Translations under genes and position numbers: made by a program
Notes under the pieces: model-generated
Database searches by the model: none
What the model saw: only the letters and a program-made list of their open reading frames with translations
What the model was told of the DNA's origin: nothing
Part shown: positions 34,301 to 46,300 of the stretch, piece by piece
How the letters are laid out: every line of letters begins with the position of its first letter
Numbering within the stretch: the stretch's first letter is position 1
Source of the DNA: Eustoma russellianum
Taxonomy: Eukaryota; Streptophyta; Magnoliopsida; Gentianales; Gentianaceae
DNA length: 64,000 bases
Assembly: GCA_036186865.1 (NCBI GenBank)
Contig: AP025069.1
Location: forward strand, 16,013,435 to 16,077,434
Reading direction: 5' to 3'

Positions 34301-37300
34301 GATTTGCATGGGGATATTGGTACAGCAAGTCTAGGTGGAAAACATTACACCTTTGTGGTGGTAGACGACTTCTCTAGGCACACTTGGATAATGTTTTTAG
34401 CCAAAAAGAATGATGCATGCCAAGTGTTTCTAAAACTTTGTAGGAGATTAGAAAATAAAAAGAAAGACACAATTAAGGAAATTAGAAGTTATAGAGGTGG
34501 TGAGTTTGATGGTGAGTTTCCTCAACAAAATGGTGTTGCAGAAAGAAAAAATAGAACACTTCATTGTTGTATATTGAGAGATAGAGAGTCTAACACAAGA
34601 GGAACCATAAATATTTGATCTCTTGCTTGTGTTTAGACTATCGAGAAAGTGTGAACCATACTATTTCCTTCAACCCACTGTGAGAAAGTTCTTGAGAAAA
34701 CTTTGTTGAAATTGTGAGGTAGCAAGAAGTTGTTCTTGCTTAGAGCTGTAGTTGTTGTTGTTGCACAAAGATATTTTGTGCAAGAAGTTGTTGTTGTGGT
34801 TACTTACACTAAGGTGTTAGTGTAAGTTCTGTTGTCGTTGTTCTTATTAGTTTTAATAAGAAGAGTAGTTGTTGAAAATCCACTTTGGCAACAAAGTAGT
34901 AGTGGAGTAGAATCATTTACGATTCGAACCACTCTATATCCGGTGTACTAATTCATTGTTTCTCATCTCACATTGTTGCTTTGATTTTGAATCCTTTTTT
35001 TTGAGTTGAGCCAAACAAGAAAATTACGCAAAATTGCCAAACACTGTATTCACCCCCCTCCAGAGTGTGTTACGGACCTAACAATATGTTCTGCGATTGA
35101 GCAATAGAAAAGTCTAATCCCTTACTCGCAATTTGATTATGAAGCTCCCATCTCTTCTGATCATCCTCATATGGTTCTCTCTATTCAAATGAACCAAAGG
35201 TTTGGTCTTAAGCCTTTCAAGTTTATGAAGGGTTAGATGAATCACCCAAACTTCAAGCGTATTCTAAAAAAGTTGGGAAGCAGCTGAGAGACGGGAAATC
35301 CCCTAGTCTACTTAACAAAAAAGCTAAAGAGGCTGAAAGATCCCCTCAAAAGGTTAAAAAAGGAGAAATTTGGAGAAATCACAAGTAAAGTTGAAAAAGC
35401 TAGAATAAAGTTAAGTCCACACTAAATTGGTAAAAGATCCACTTAACAATAAGCTGCAGGCTGAGGTGAAGAGTTGAATGGATACCTACACTAGACTCTT
35501 GTCCTTTAAGGAATCTTTTTTCAAGAAAAAGTTCAGGATTAAATGGATGAAAGAGGAAGACAAAAACACTAGGCTTTTCCATAGAACAGTGAAGGCATGT
35601 AGCGCTAAGAACAAAGTACTTACACTGCAAAATGATAATAGTGTTATAATTGAAGATTATGAGCAAGTAAAGATGATGCCTCTGATTTCTTTGAGAAGTT
35701 GTTCACTTATTCTTCTCTTACTGGTACTCTAAACAAAAACTGGTCTGGTAGAACATTTTTTGATGCTTAAAGTTAGAACCTGATCTATCCCATCTCCAAA
35801 GTGAAAATCAAAGAGTCTATCTTCTCTTTGAAGTCAGATAGTGCACCAGACCCTGATTGACACACAATAGTTTTCAAGGATAATTGGATTCTACTGGGTG
35901 AAGAGTTCATAGATGTATTGAGTTCTTTTTTAAAGAGATCTACATCTATTATCTTGTAAATGCTACAAGTATATCTCTGATTCTCAAGGTTGACACGCAA
36001 TCAAAATGAAGGAATTCAGACTCATTTCTTGTTGCAATGTCACATACAAAGTCATCTCCAATGTGTTGGTTGATAATCTCTTGGTATTGCCTGCTAAAAT
36101 GTCTACCTTTTTATATATTTGTATACATAATACATACATACATATATATATATATACACACACACACACACTTGTGTGTGTGTAAATATGTGTGAGAAAA
36201 TTTTACTTACAAAAAAAAGCTAACACCTTTGCTTCCCTTCCTGGTGAATGAAAACCAATTTGTCTTTGTCAAAGAGAGAACCATTCAAAACAATATCCTC
36301 CTGATGTATGAACTTGTCAAAAACTACAAGAGAAGAGGTGGCCCAAAGTGTTGTGCAATCAAAGGAGATATCAAAAGGCTTTTGCCACTGTTAGCCTGTA
36401 ATACTTAATGATGATTCTGAAGATAATGAATTTCCCATACAACTACCTAAAATGGATTTGGCTCTCTATATATACAACTTCTTTCTCCATTAACTTGAAT
36501 GTAGCATTGACTGGCAACTTCTAAGCAGTAAGAAGGCTTAGAGAATGAGTCCTTTTTACCCCATGTCTATTCATCCTTATTATGGAAGATTTCATCCGAC
36601 TATTGAAAGGAAAGATTCTGAACTCGTGTTACAGATTTCATCCATGTGTAATATTAACTTCTCTTCTTTGGCTTTTGCAGAGATCTCTTTATTTTGTCAA
36701 ATGCCGACACCCTCTTTGTAATGGTTATAAAATAGGTGCTTGAGGAATATCAAGCTCTTCAGCCCTTCAATCTAATCACAAATGTGAAGTGTTCACATCT
36801 AGTATCAGCTCTCAGGAAAAGAAAGTAGTAGCTAAAATTCTGGGAATGACCTTGGGGAACCTGCAAATCAAATACTTTGGAGTTCTACTTATAGCTGGCC
36901 AGCTTTCATACTCAGACTGCGGAGCTCTTCTGCAGAGTATAAAGTTGGACTGTCTCAAAGCTTTTATATGGGAGGAAACTGCGGTTGATTAATTCAATGC
37001 TAATAGTCACATATAGATACTGGACTGCTTCATACTTTCTGTCTACAAGGATTATTATAGAAATAGAGAATCCTGAAGTCCTTTCTTTGGGGGGGAGGGG
37101 GTGGGGGGTAGTACAAGAAGAGCAAAAGTAAAGTGGTCCATTGTTTGTCAACCAAAGGATATGGGAGGATTGAGTATCTCCGGTCTGTCTCTTGTAAATA
37201 ATGCATACATCATGAAGAGTATCTGAAATATATGTGAACACAAAGAGACTCCTTGGGTCAAATCATCTGGAGTTAAGGAGGAAATGGAATATCAACGAGG

Positions 37301-40300
37301 ATGCAAGAGTTTCAACGATGATTAATAGATAGATTGGACGATACCATATGGTAGATGATGAGATAATCAAATTATTCAATTTAGCCATGTCTGCAGAAGC
37401 TTAAGTATATGACATGGAGAAGATTTCTAGATTTGGAAGCCAAATTTTAAATTTTCTGTGAAAAATGCTACAAAGGCCTTCAATCTCTTTCTGCCTAAAA
37501 TTGAATGAGAAAAAATTATTTGGTGTAATCATTATCTTCCACGTTATGCAATCATACTTTGGCTTGCGTGTTAGAAGAGAATGAATACATAAGATAAACT
37601 TCTGAATTGGGGGGATTGATTTAAAGTAATACGTGTGTCTTGTGTGGCAGGTACACGGAAGACCATGACCACATATTCTTTCAATGTCTATATACAGCAA
37701 CAATCTGTGGAGTGTACTGTTGAAGCAAATGAAATGCAAAGATAGGATTTCCAACTGGCAACAGATTATCAACTAGCTGTCCTCCAGTAATCCTTGCAGC
37801 AAAGTACATTGCATATTTTGCCTTTGCAGCAATTGTCTACTGCATCTGAAGAGAGAGAGAGAAACAAGAGTCTCTGTCAACAAATTGGCAAATATTATGA
37901 AGCGGTATTAAGAGAATTTTGGAAAGCATATGTTTCTCTACAGCCTATTAGAAAGGTTACAAGAGTAGTAAGTTCAAGTGGGAGCGCTCTTTTAATCTTA
38001 GAATTACAATGAAAGTCTTAACTTAATCATGGTCCAACTTCTTGGTGTTCTACGTCATACTTCCTTCTAAGTTGTTCCAGAAGCCTAGTTGGCTCGATTG
38101 TGGACATTTTGACCCTACGTTTAGTCATGACCTTGGCCTGCCATGTTTATGTACGTAATACCTTCTTCTGTTTAGCTCTAAGAGCCTGGTTGACTAGCTT
38201 TTATACATTTTTATCCTACTTTTAGTCTAGGCCTTAGCTCCTATGGCCTTCACTGGATAGATTTTTGAATTGCTCTTTAGTGAGCAATTGACTGATGTTG
38301 TATATTATAATGGCTATCTATTTTTTACATTTTGAATATCAATGAAATTTAAGTTACAAAAAAAAAATCTATTCTACATATGCTACTTTGATATGGACAC
38401 AAATTAGTAGTGTAAAAGAAGAAAATTTTCAGAGACCGACTTAAGGATGAGTGTAAAGCTCTCCAAGGTTGGGTCTTATGCTCTCTGAGAAGGCCACTAA
38501 TTTATGGGCTTCATTTCCCTCAAAAATCTTTTTCTAAGATGCTAGCTCTTTCATGTTTTAGCTGCAAGTCTATATCTTTTCCTAAGTTATGATTGAACCC
38601 ACAGCCTTTGAGTCTTCCCTGAATTCTTATATCTGATCAATACTTGCTCCTTGGACCTAGTATTGATTTGTGGGATTTGTCGCTGGAAATTTCGGCTGCT
38701 GTTTTCTGTTAATACTGGAAGTCAAAACCTAAGGCGTGTGAGTGCTAAACCGTAGATTTAACACTCGGGGGGGTTTAACATTGACGCTTTTACGTTGAGG
38801 TTGGCTCTAAAACGTTTTTAACATTCTTATCTCGAGCATTTGATTGACGTTGACTTTGATTCCTTAGCTCCCTTTTCAGCACTTATTTGTTCAGTAATCA
38901 ATGCTGAAGCGTTGAGTCCATATTGGGGCGTTTGCTTTCCACTGCCTTCTAAGTGTTTTGTTTTGGTTCTTCTGTGGCAATAGAGCATTTCTAGGTGATG
39001 CTAGAACGTCGGTGCGCCAAATGCTTCGACGTTAGGTCTTAATAATTCTGTTATTTGGGTTGTCCTGGGGCTTCTTGACATCTCTGTTGTGAAGTAGTAG
39101 AAAACTTTGTGCCTTCTTTTACATGATTTCTTGAACTCCTGAATCATGTTCAACTCTAAGGCGTGTTTGTCTTCTGCACTACTTCAACATGGAACTTTAA
39201 GTTACATTCAGTAAAATTCTCTGTTACGAGCATTTCGGTGGTATATTAATTGAAGTACTAGATGCGCCAAAATTTTGAACATTCTCATTGATACCGAAGG
39301 TTGTAAGTAGAGGATGAAGAGGTTTATGTTAACTAGCTTTTTGATAAGTTTTTTTTGCTGCTCGACTTGCAGGTCGGTGATTTTGGGCTTTCAAAAATTA
39401 AAAGAAATACCTTGGTTACTGGTGGTGTTAGGGGAACCCTCCCATGGATGGCACCAGAGCTATTAAATGGAAGCAGTAGTAAAGTCTCTGAAAAGGTAAT
39501 TCTCTTTGTTTCTTTGCTTTGATATTTTATGGGGGACTGCGGAGATGGTTAACTTGGATGTTACGGATGAACATGTTCCAAGGGTTTCTGATGTTTCCCC
39601 AATTGTATCTCTAATATACTTTAACTGAATATCGTTAGTGTCCCCTTCAAATCCCAAGGTTTAATATTCATACTAGTGTTGGTTACAAGGTCTTTCCCAG
39701 AACTTAAAGTGGGATGATGTTAGAGGACTAGAATTTCAAGTGGGTGATGGGGGCAGTTTATTGCAAAATGAAAATTAATAGACCTGGTCAGCACTGACTC
39801 AGTCACTGGCCTATGAATGAAGAGTCGACTATAGAACTCAATTTAGGGGAGATATTATGTTGATCTCAGAGGAGAAATCATGATGATTTCATTGCCTATT
39901 GGAATAGTTCGTCATTTGAAATCATGCGGTGAACCAAGCTATTAATGTAAAAATGGTCGAATATAACCAACTATCCTTACTAAAGATGGAATCACAAAAA
40001 GAGGAAGTGTACCTTAAAAAATGACCTTAGAAACCAATAGCGCCCGAGGAAAAATCTCAATATTGTTTTCTTCTTTATCGTCGAGAGCGAAACAACCCAC
40101 ATCATCGGCTAAGGCCCCTAAATGACCACTGAGTGATGGAATTGATTAACAATATTGTCAAAGCTCATGGGGACGTATCCGTATTTGGCGGCCCCTAAAT
40201 GACCACTGAGTGATGGAAGTAGGGGGCCAGAGACAGCCAGGAGACACATCAGCGTAAACACGTCTGCAAATGAGTGACTGAGTGAAAAGTCGAAACAATT

Positions 40301-43300
40301 TGGATGATACTCTCGAACTAAAAAATAAGGAAAAGTAGAGCTACCATTTAAAAGCAAGTCTTCTCTGATACCGCTGTTTGTGCAACTGCCTCTACCATGT
40401 CGTGATGCAGAGCTTTTCACCTGGCCTGAGACTCGAGTCTGCCCTCAAGCGAGAAGCGAGGAAGTTTTTCATTGTGTACGACCGTAGGTTTGCTGTAAGC
40501 ACAAGCGAGTGAAGTCCCTCCTAATGCGCAAGTACAAAGATTCCTCCCCCCCCCCCCCCCCCCCTCTTTTCCTGCCCAGGTGATTTCAAAGAATCAAAAC
40601 TGCAGGACTTGAACGCACCTACCTGGTTATTCCAATTTGTGCAGATGTTATTTGTTTTCTCCTTTGGTACTAATCCAGATTAACTTCTCATGATAGTAGA
40701 CAATGTATATAGATCACCACAATTGCAGCAGATCCTCTAGTTTGCTTTTCATTCATTTCCATGTGTGTGAAGATTTTGTATACATGAGGTCAAGGATTAC
40801 TGGAGTTCATGGAGACATAAGATTAAAGGTAACGAGGTATAGGCCATATATAGGGACACTTTAGAGTATATTTAGGGACATAGATAGGTGTAGACACTAT
40901 CTACGCTTTAGGTTGACTTTCCACTTGGTTGCGTATGTTATACCGTTATACTGCTGTTTTACATTACATATACATATACACTTGATGTGTATTTTAATAT
41001 CGAAAGTCTTTTTTTTTTAATTCCCTCACTAACACACTAGCACAAAATATCTCTATTAGTATGTCATTTATGCAGGTACATATAGAGCCGGAGGTCTCAC
41101 TGGAAGCAGACTCTCTATCCCTTGGGATAAAGGTATTGTCTGCCTACCACTTACCCTCCCCAAACCCTAACGATAGCTTTTGCTGTCGTTGGGATATAAT
41201 GGGTTCGGATGATGATGATGATTAGAAGGTCAAGGATTATTGGGAGGATGGGTATCCATTCCTTCTGCTGTTACAGGAGTGATGGTGACGGTGGTGGTTT
41301 TTGTAAACTATTTCCTGCATTTATCACCATGTCCTTCAGCAAGGTGTGTGAAACTTATTTCATGGTTAGGGTAGCCATGTGGTCTTATACCACTAAAAAA
41401 AATATGAACTTTTCCATTAGGTATAGGTGAACTTCCAGCATAGTAAGTTTGGAGCACTCAAAAAGTTATCTTTCATTTAGAGGAAACTACATATTTATAG
41501 TATATTTTCATCATATCAGTTTCTATAATCAAGGGATTCTGATTTGGTATTAACTACAAAAATTTTCTAGTTATGGAAATAAAATCAATATATATTTTAC
41601 ATAGTATCCTAACATAATGGTGTGCTAACAGATTATACACAAAATCTCTATAATTATTAGTTTGTTTCAACACTCACCCTCAAGTTGGTGCATAGATATC
41701 TACCATGCCCAACTTGCTGAGTAAGTCTCGAAACTAGGGTCTAAACATCCTCTTGGTGAACACATATGCCATCTATTGAGTAGTGGAAACAAACAGGATA
41801 CATATCAATCCACTGTCAAGCTTTTCTTTTATAAAGTGTCTATCAACTTCAACGTGTTTGGTCCTGTCATGCTGAACAGGATTATGGGCTATATTGATGG
41901 CAGCTTTCTTATCATAGTAGACCTTAATATGTCTCTGTATTGGTATTCTTAGTTCTTCTAGGATTCTCTTTAGCCACATTATCTCACATACTCCATGAGT
42001 CATGGACCTGTACACGGCTTCAATACTACTTCTAGCTACCATATTTTTCTTCTTGCTTCTCTACATGACTAGGTTGTCCGTACAAATGTACAATAGCCTA
42101 TTGTTGATCTTCTGTCTATAACTGACCCGACCTAGTCTACATCAATGTAGGCTTTAAATCCCCTCTGGTCTGTTTTTCCGAAGAACAATCCTTTACCTAC
42201 TGAACCTTTATTATGTCTCAAGATTCTGTACGTTGCCTCCAAGTGTTCTTCCTATGCGGAGTGCATGAATTGGCTTACTAAACTCACAGCGAAGGCTATA
42301 TCTAGCCTAGTGTGAGATAGATAAATGAGTTTCTCCACTAGTCTTGATATCGCCCCACATCCACTGGTTTATTCGTCTTTTCCTCAAATTTCTTATTTGA
42401 ATCAACTGGGGTGTCTACTGATCTTCACTCATTCATACCTGTCTCTCTGAGCAAATCCTGAACGTATTTTTGTTGGGACAATATTATTCTCCTCTTTGAC
42501 CTTGCTACTTCCATGCCTAAGAAGTACTTCATTTGCCCTAGGCTTCTTACCTTAAACTCCTTGGGCATATCGGCTTTTAGCATATTTATTTCCCCTTCAT
42601 CATTTCCTGTCAGGATAATATCATTTACGTAAACAATCAGAACTAATGGTGCTAAGTGTTTGATAAACATGCTATGGTTTGATCTCCCTTGTTCATAGCC
42701 TTGTCTTTTGATAAACTATATAAAACGCTCAAACCAAGCTCTAGGTGACTGTTTCAACCCATATAAAGATTTTTTTCAGCATGCATACACGAGTTCTAAC
42801 CTGTTTTCAAATCCGGGTGGTGGACTCATATGCATTTCTTCTAGATTGTCATTTAGAAAAGCATTCTTTACATCCATTTGATGAAGAGGCTAGTCTATGT
42901 CAACAGCCAACGATAAAAGGACACTGATTGTGTTTAGTTTGGCTACGGGTGCAAAGGTCTCTAGATAGTCAATGTCATAAGTTTGAGTGAATCCTTAGCT
43001 ACTAGGCGTGTCTTATACCTGTCTAATGTCCTACCAGCTTTATACTTTACTTTAAATACCCATTTGCACCCAGTTGTTTTCTTCCCTTTTGGCAGCTGTC
43101 ACTTCCCAGATCTCAGTTTTTCTAGGGCTTTCAGTTCCTCGAGAACGGCCTCTCCACTCTGGAACTAGCATGACATCTTGTACACCCTTAGGTATTGCTA
43201 TACTGGACAAGTGAGAGGTCAAGGTTGAGAAGGTTGACGACAACTCTTTGGTTGACACATAGTTGGATATGGATATTTGACACACTTTCTATTGCCTTTT

Positions 43301-46300
43301 TCAGGGCTATAGGTAAATCAAGGTCAGAATAGTTACATGGACTGTTTGGCTGAGTGGATATAGGCTCTAGCTCGGATTAAGCAGTAGCTGGAGTGTAGTT
43401 ACCTGGACTGTTTGGCTGAGTGAACATAGGATCTACCTCAGATTCAGGAGTAGCTGGAGGGGCTTGAGTCTCCTTTCTGGACGCCTGATTCCTCCTCCTA
43501 CACACAATAACATCTTTTACCTTTATATTTTCTTCAGGTTCAGTGTTATGTTTTGACATTAATTCATTCTTCCCTTGACTGTTAGTGTTAGTGTCTTCCA
43601 CATTTGTGTTGATGAGGGACTCTATGTCCAGAGGCTACGTGTGAATCTAAGTGTGAATTTTCATTGTTTTCTACCTCATGAATATCCCATTAGTCTTCAC
43701 TTGAGTGACCCCTTGAAGACTAGACTTAAAAGTATGGGGCTGGCTCAAAGAATGTAACATCCATTAAGGCTAGCATTTTGTTGGAAGACACATCAAAACA
43801 GAGTAAAATGCACCTAGCACCCAAACGTTTGTCACAGAATCCACTTAGCATTTAAACGTTCTGAAACCTCACTTGGCATCCAAACGTGAGCAAAATTGAT
43901 TCAATTAACACCAAATTACCGGCTGCGACCTTTGACTTTTTAAATTTAACCGTTGACTCACTTATTTGATATTGAAATACCAATTTTACCCCTGATTTTA
44001 GTTCATTTTACCCCTGCAATACTCCTTCTCTCTCCCCTCTCATTTCCCGCCCCCCCCTCTCCCCTGCGAATTTTCTCCTCTCCTCTGCAATTATTCCCGC
44101 TCTCTCCCCTCTCATTTTCCCTCTCATTTTCCCTCTTCTAACAACCACCAGGATCCATCAAGAAACTCAAACAGAGCAGCATCAGCAACAAAAACAGCCT
44201 TCTCATTCTCCTTCCCTGTCTCTAAAGAAACTTGCTGCATCGCAGGGAATCCAATACCCTCTTTCTTAGCGACAGAAGATGGCCCCGAAGTCCTTAAAAA
44301 AGAACTACCATTGCTAGGAAACCCAAAACTAAATGATGACTGATCATTTTTCAATCCAAAAAGAGAGCCAGAAACAGAAGAAGGTGGAGATGGATCCTTT
44401 GTGATTGATCCAAAAGAGAAGCTGGAACCAGAAAATCCAGATCCAGTAATACCAGAATCCTCACAAATTCAATAGAGAGAGAGGAAGAATGAAGAATGTC
44501 TATATTTGGGGATTATGTGAATTTGTGGGGATTATGTGAATTGAGGACTAATTTATGGAGGGGATTATGTGAATTGAGGGCTAATTTATGGAAGAAAACG
44601 ACCATGGAACTGTAGCAGTATAAGAGAGGGAGGTGGATGACGTTGATTTTGAGGAAAAACTTTATTTGGCGCTAAAATTTGATGAAACCGGCTGCAGCAG
44701 GTCAGCAGCCGGTTTCTGGTGTTAATTGAATCAATTTTGCCCACGTTTGGATGCCAAGTGAGGTTTCGGAACGTTTAAATGCTAAGTGGATTCTGGGGGG
44801 ATTCGCACCGAGCACCCAAACGTTGGTCAAATAATCCACTTAATACTGGAACGTTCCGAAACCTCATTTGGCACCTAAACGTAGTCAAAATTGACTCAAT
44901 TAACACCAGAAAACCGGTTGTGACCTTTGACTTTTTAAATACAACCGTTGACCGACCCAAAATTGATTGTAACTTGCGTGATTTACCGATTTTGCCCTTG
45001 ATTTATTTAGATTTGCGGTAAAACACCCCAACCGTATGCACTTCCATCCATCTTTCTCATTTACCTCTCTCCCCTGCCATTCTTCACCTTTCCCCTGCAA
45101 TTCTTCTCTTTCTCTTCCATCTCTCTCTGCAATTCACATTTTCCCCCTCTCTTTGGTTGTTATGTTTCTGTTTAAAAAGAGCATCAACCCAGTACCGAGC
45201 AATTCAACAATGTAATAGCCATACAGTGTCTTCGAAAGAACACACAGTTAAGAGAAAACGGAGCTTGAAGAACAAATAATACCTGCAAAACATAAATCAA
45301 GAAGCCAAAATCCCAGTAATGACAACCAAATATGATTAGTGAGCATAAGAAAAACACAAGACACCCTCGCAGAATACCATTGCAACTTCTGTGTCCGAAT
45401 CATGGCTGAGTCTGCTCAAAGTGTCCATCACATTAACCTATTCAGAGAAATGTGAGCAACAGCATATATAGAAGCGAAAAAAAAGAAGAGTAGAAATGTC
45501 TCATATATTTCAGTCACCTTAGGGTTTGATATACAAAGTAGACCCAACGCCAAAGGTACAACCTTTCTAATATTCTGCTCACCATACTGTAACAAATGCT
45601 CTAATGAGCGTATTGCCATCTCAGAGCCTAGCTCTTCAGCCATTGAAACCAAAGCTATTCCAAGCACAGCAGCTCCCTGGTACGTTTCACCCTTGTCAAG
45701 ATGTTGCACACACTGACCAAGGAACTGTTGCACCTATTACCAGAAACCAGTAATAGCTTTATACCAATACTGAACTAATTATGAAAACAGCCCCGAAATA
45801 AGGTGGTCAAGCATTGGACGAACCTTAAGTACGTTTCCAGTCCCAGCATAAGCACACGAAAGAAGAGTCATCTCAGAGTGCTTTCTGATTTTATCATTGA
45901 AAGTCTTTGCCACTTCAGCTGTGGCCTCCACACTTTCCTGTTCCATACGAAGGTTTTAAGTTCTCCAAAACAAGACAAACTAGCATGAAGTTGTTGAATT
46001 TTTATGTAACAACATATATAATCTGAGAAAAAAAGATGTGAATGTATATGTAGACATTTAAAGCTCGTGATTTAAAATGGAACCAGAAAAATCGAAGCAA
46101 TCAGAAACATAACAATCAAATGCAGGATCGGGAAAGGTTTGGAATGAAATGTTTGCTGAGGAAGGAGGGAAATGTTTGCTGGGGAAGGTTTGTTTATGGA
46201 TATTGGTTGATTTTTTGAGGTGGAAGACTAATTTATGGAGGAAAATCAGAGGAGAACCAACTGCATCATTAGGGATGGAAGTAGAAGACGTTTTTTTTGG

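Larger units (their letters stand above)
31116..35083 (+). mobile_element. Copia (SIRE-like) element with large internal deletion
   Basis: The left LTR is 31116-32504 (TGTTAAGATAT...CCTAACA). The primer site TGGTATCAGAGC is at 32507-32518. Gag and the front of pol follow, but pol stops inside integrase (QQNGVAERKNRTLH, near 34560) and joins directly to the middle of the right LTR (to 35083). Reverse transcriptase, RNase H and the first 860 or so bases of the right LTR are gone. Both sides of the junction carry CTTCATTGTTG, a microhomology. The shared LTR part is about 95% identical by eye. Flanks TCATG and ATATG are an imperfect target duplication. The element sits in L1 ORF2. Confidence 0.88.
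25030..38366 (+). mobile_element. L1-type LINE split by two LTR elements
   Basis: A pyrimidine-rich 5' region starts near 25030 (start uncertain). ORF1 at about 25500-26175 shows DUF4283-like text (WSTAIVGQVPG, YNLKNFAKEKW) and the zinc-knuckle lead VEYEWVHIQCKKMQDIGHKC. It is interrupted by the LTR element 26176-29822 and continues to about 30530. ORF2 starts at 30541 with MKLAFWNVRGLSSFLRQQEV (endonuclease). It is interrupted by the Copia element 31116-35083 and resumes with CSAIEQ, RIKWMKEEDKNTRLFHRTVK and degraded reverse transcriptase. A zf-RVT end lies near 37530-38010, and the poly(A) tract is at 38357-38366. Many stops; inactive. Confidence 0.82.
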
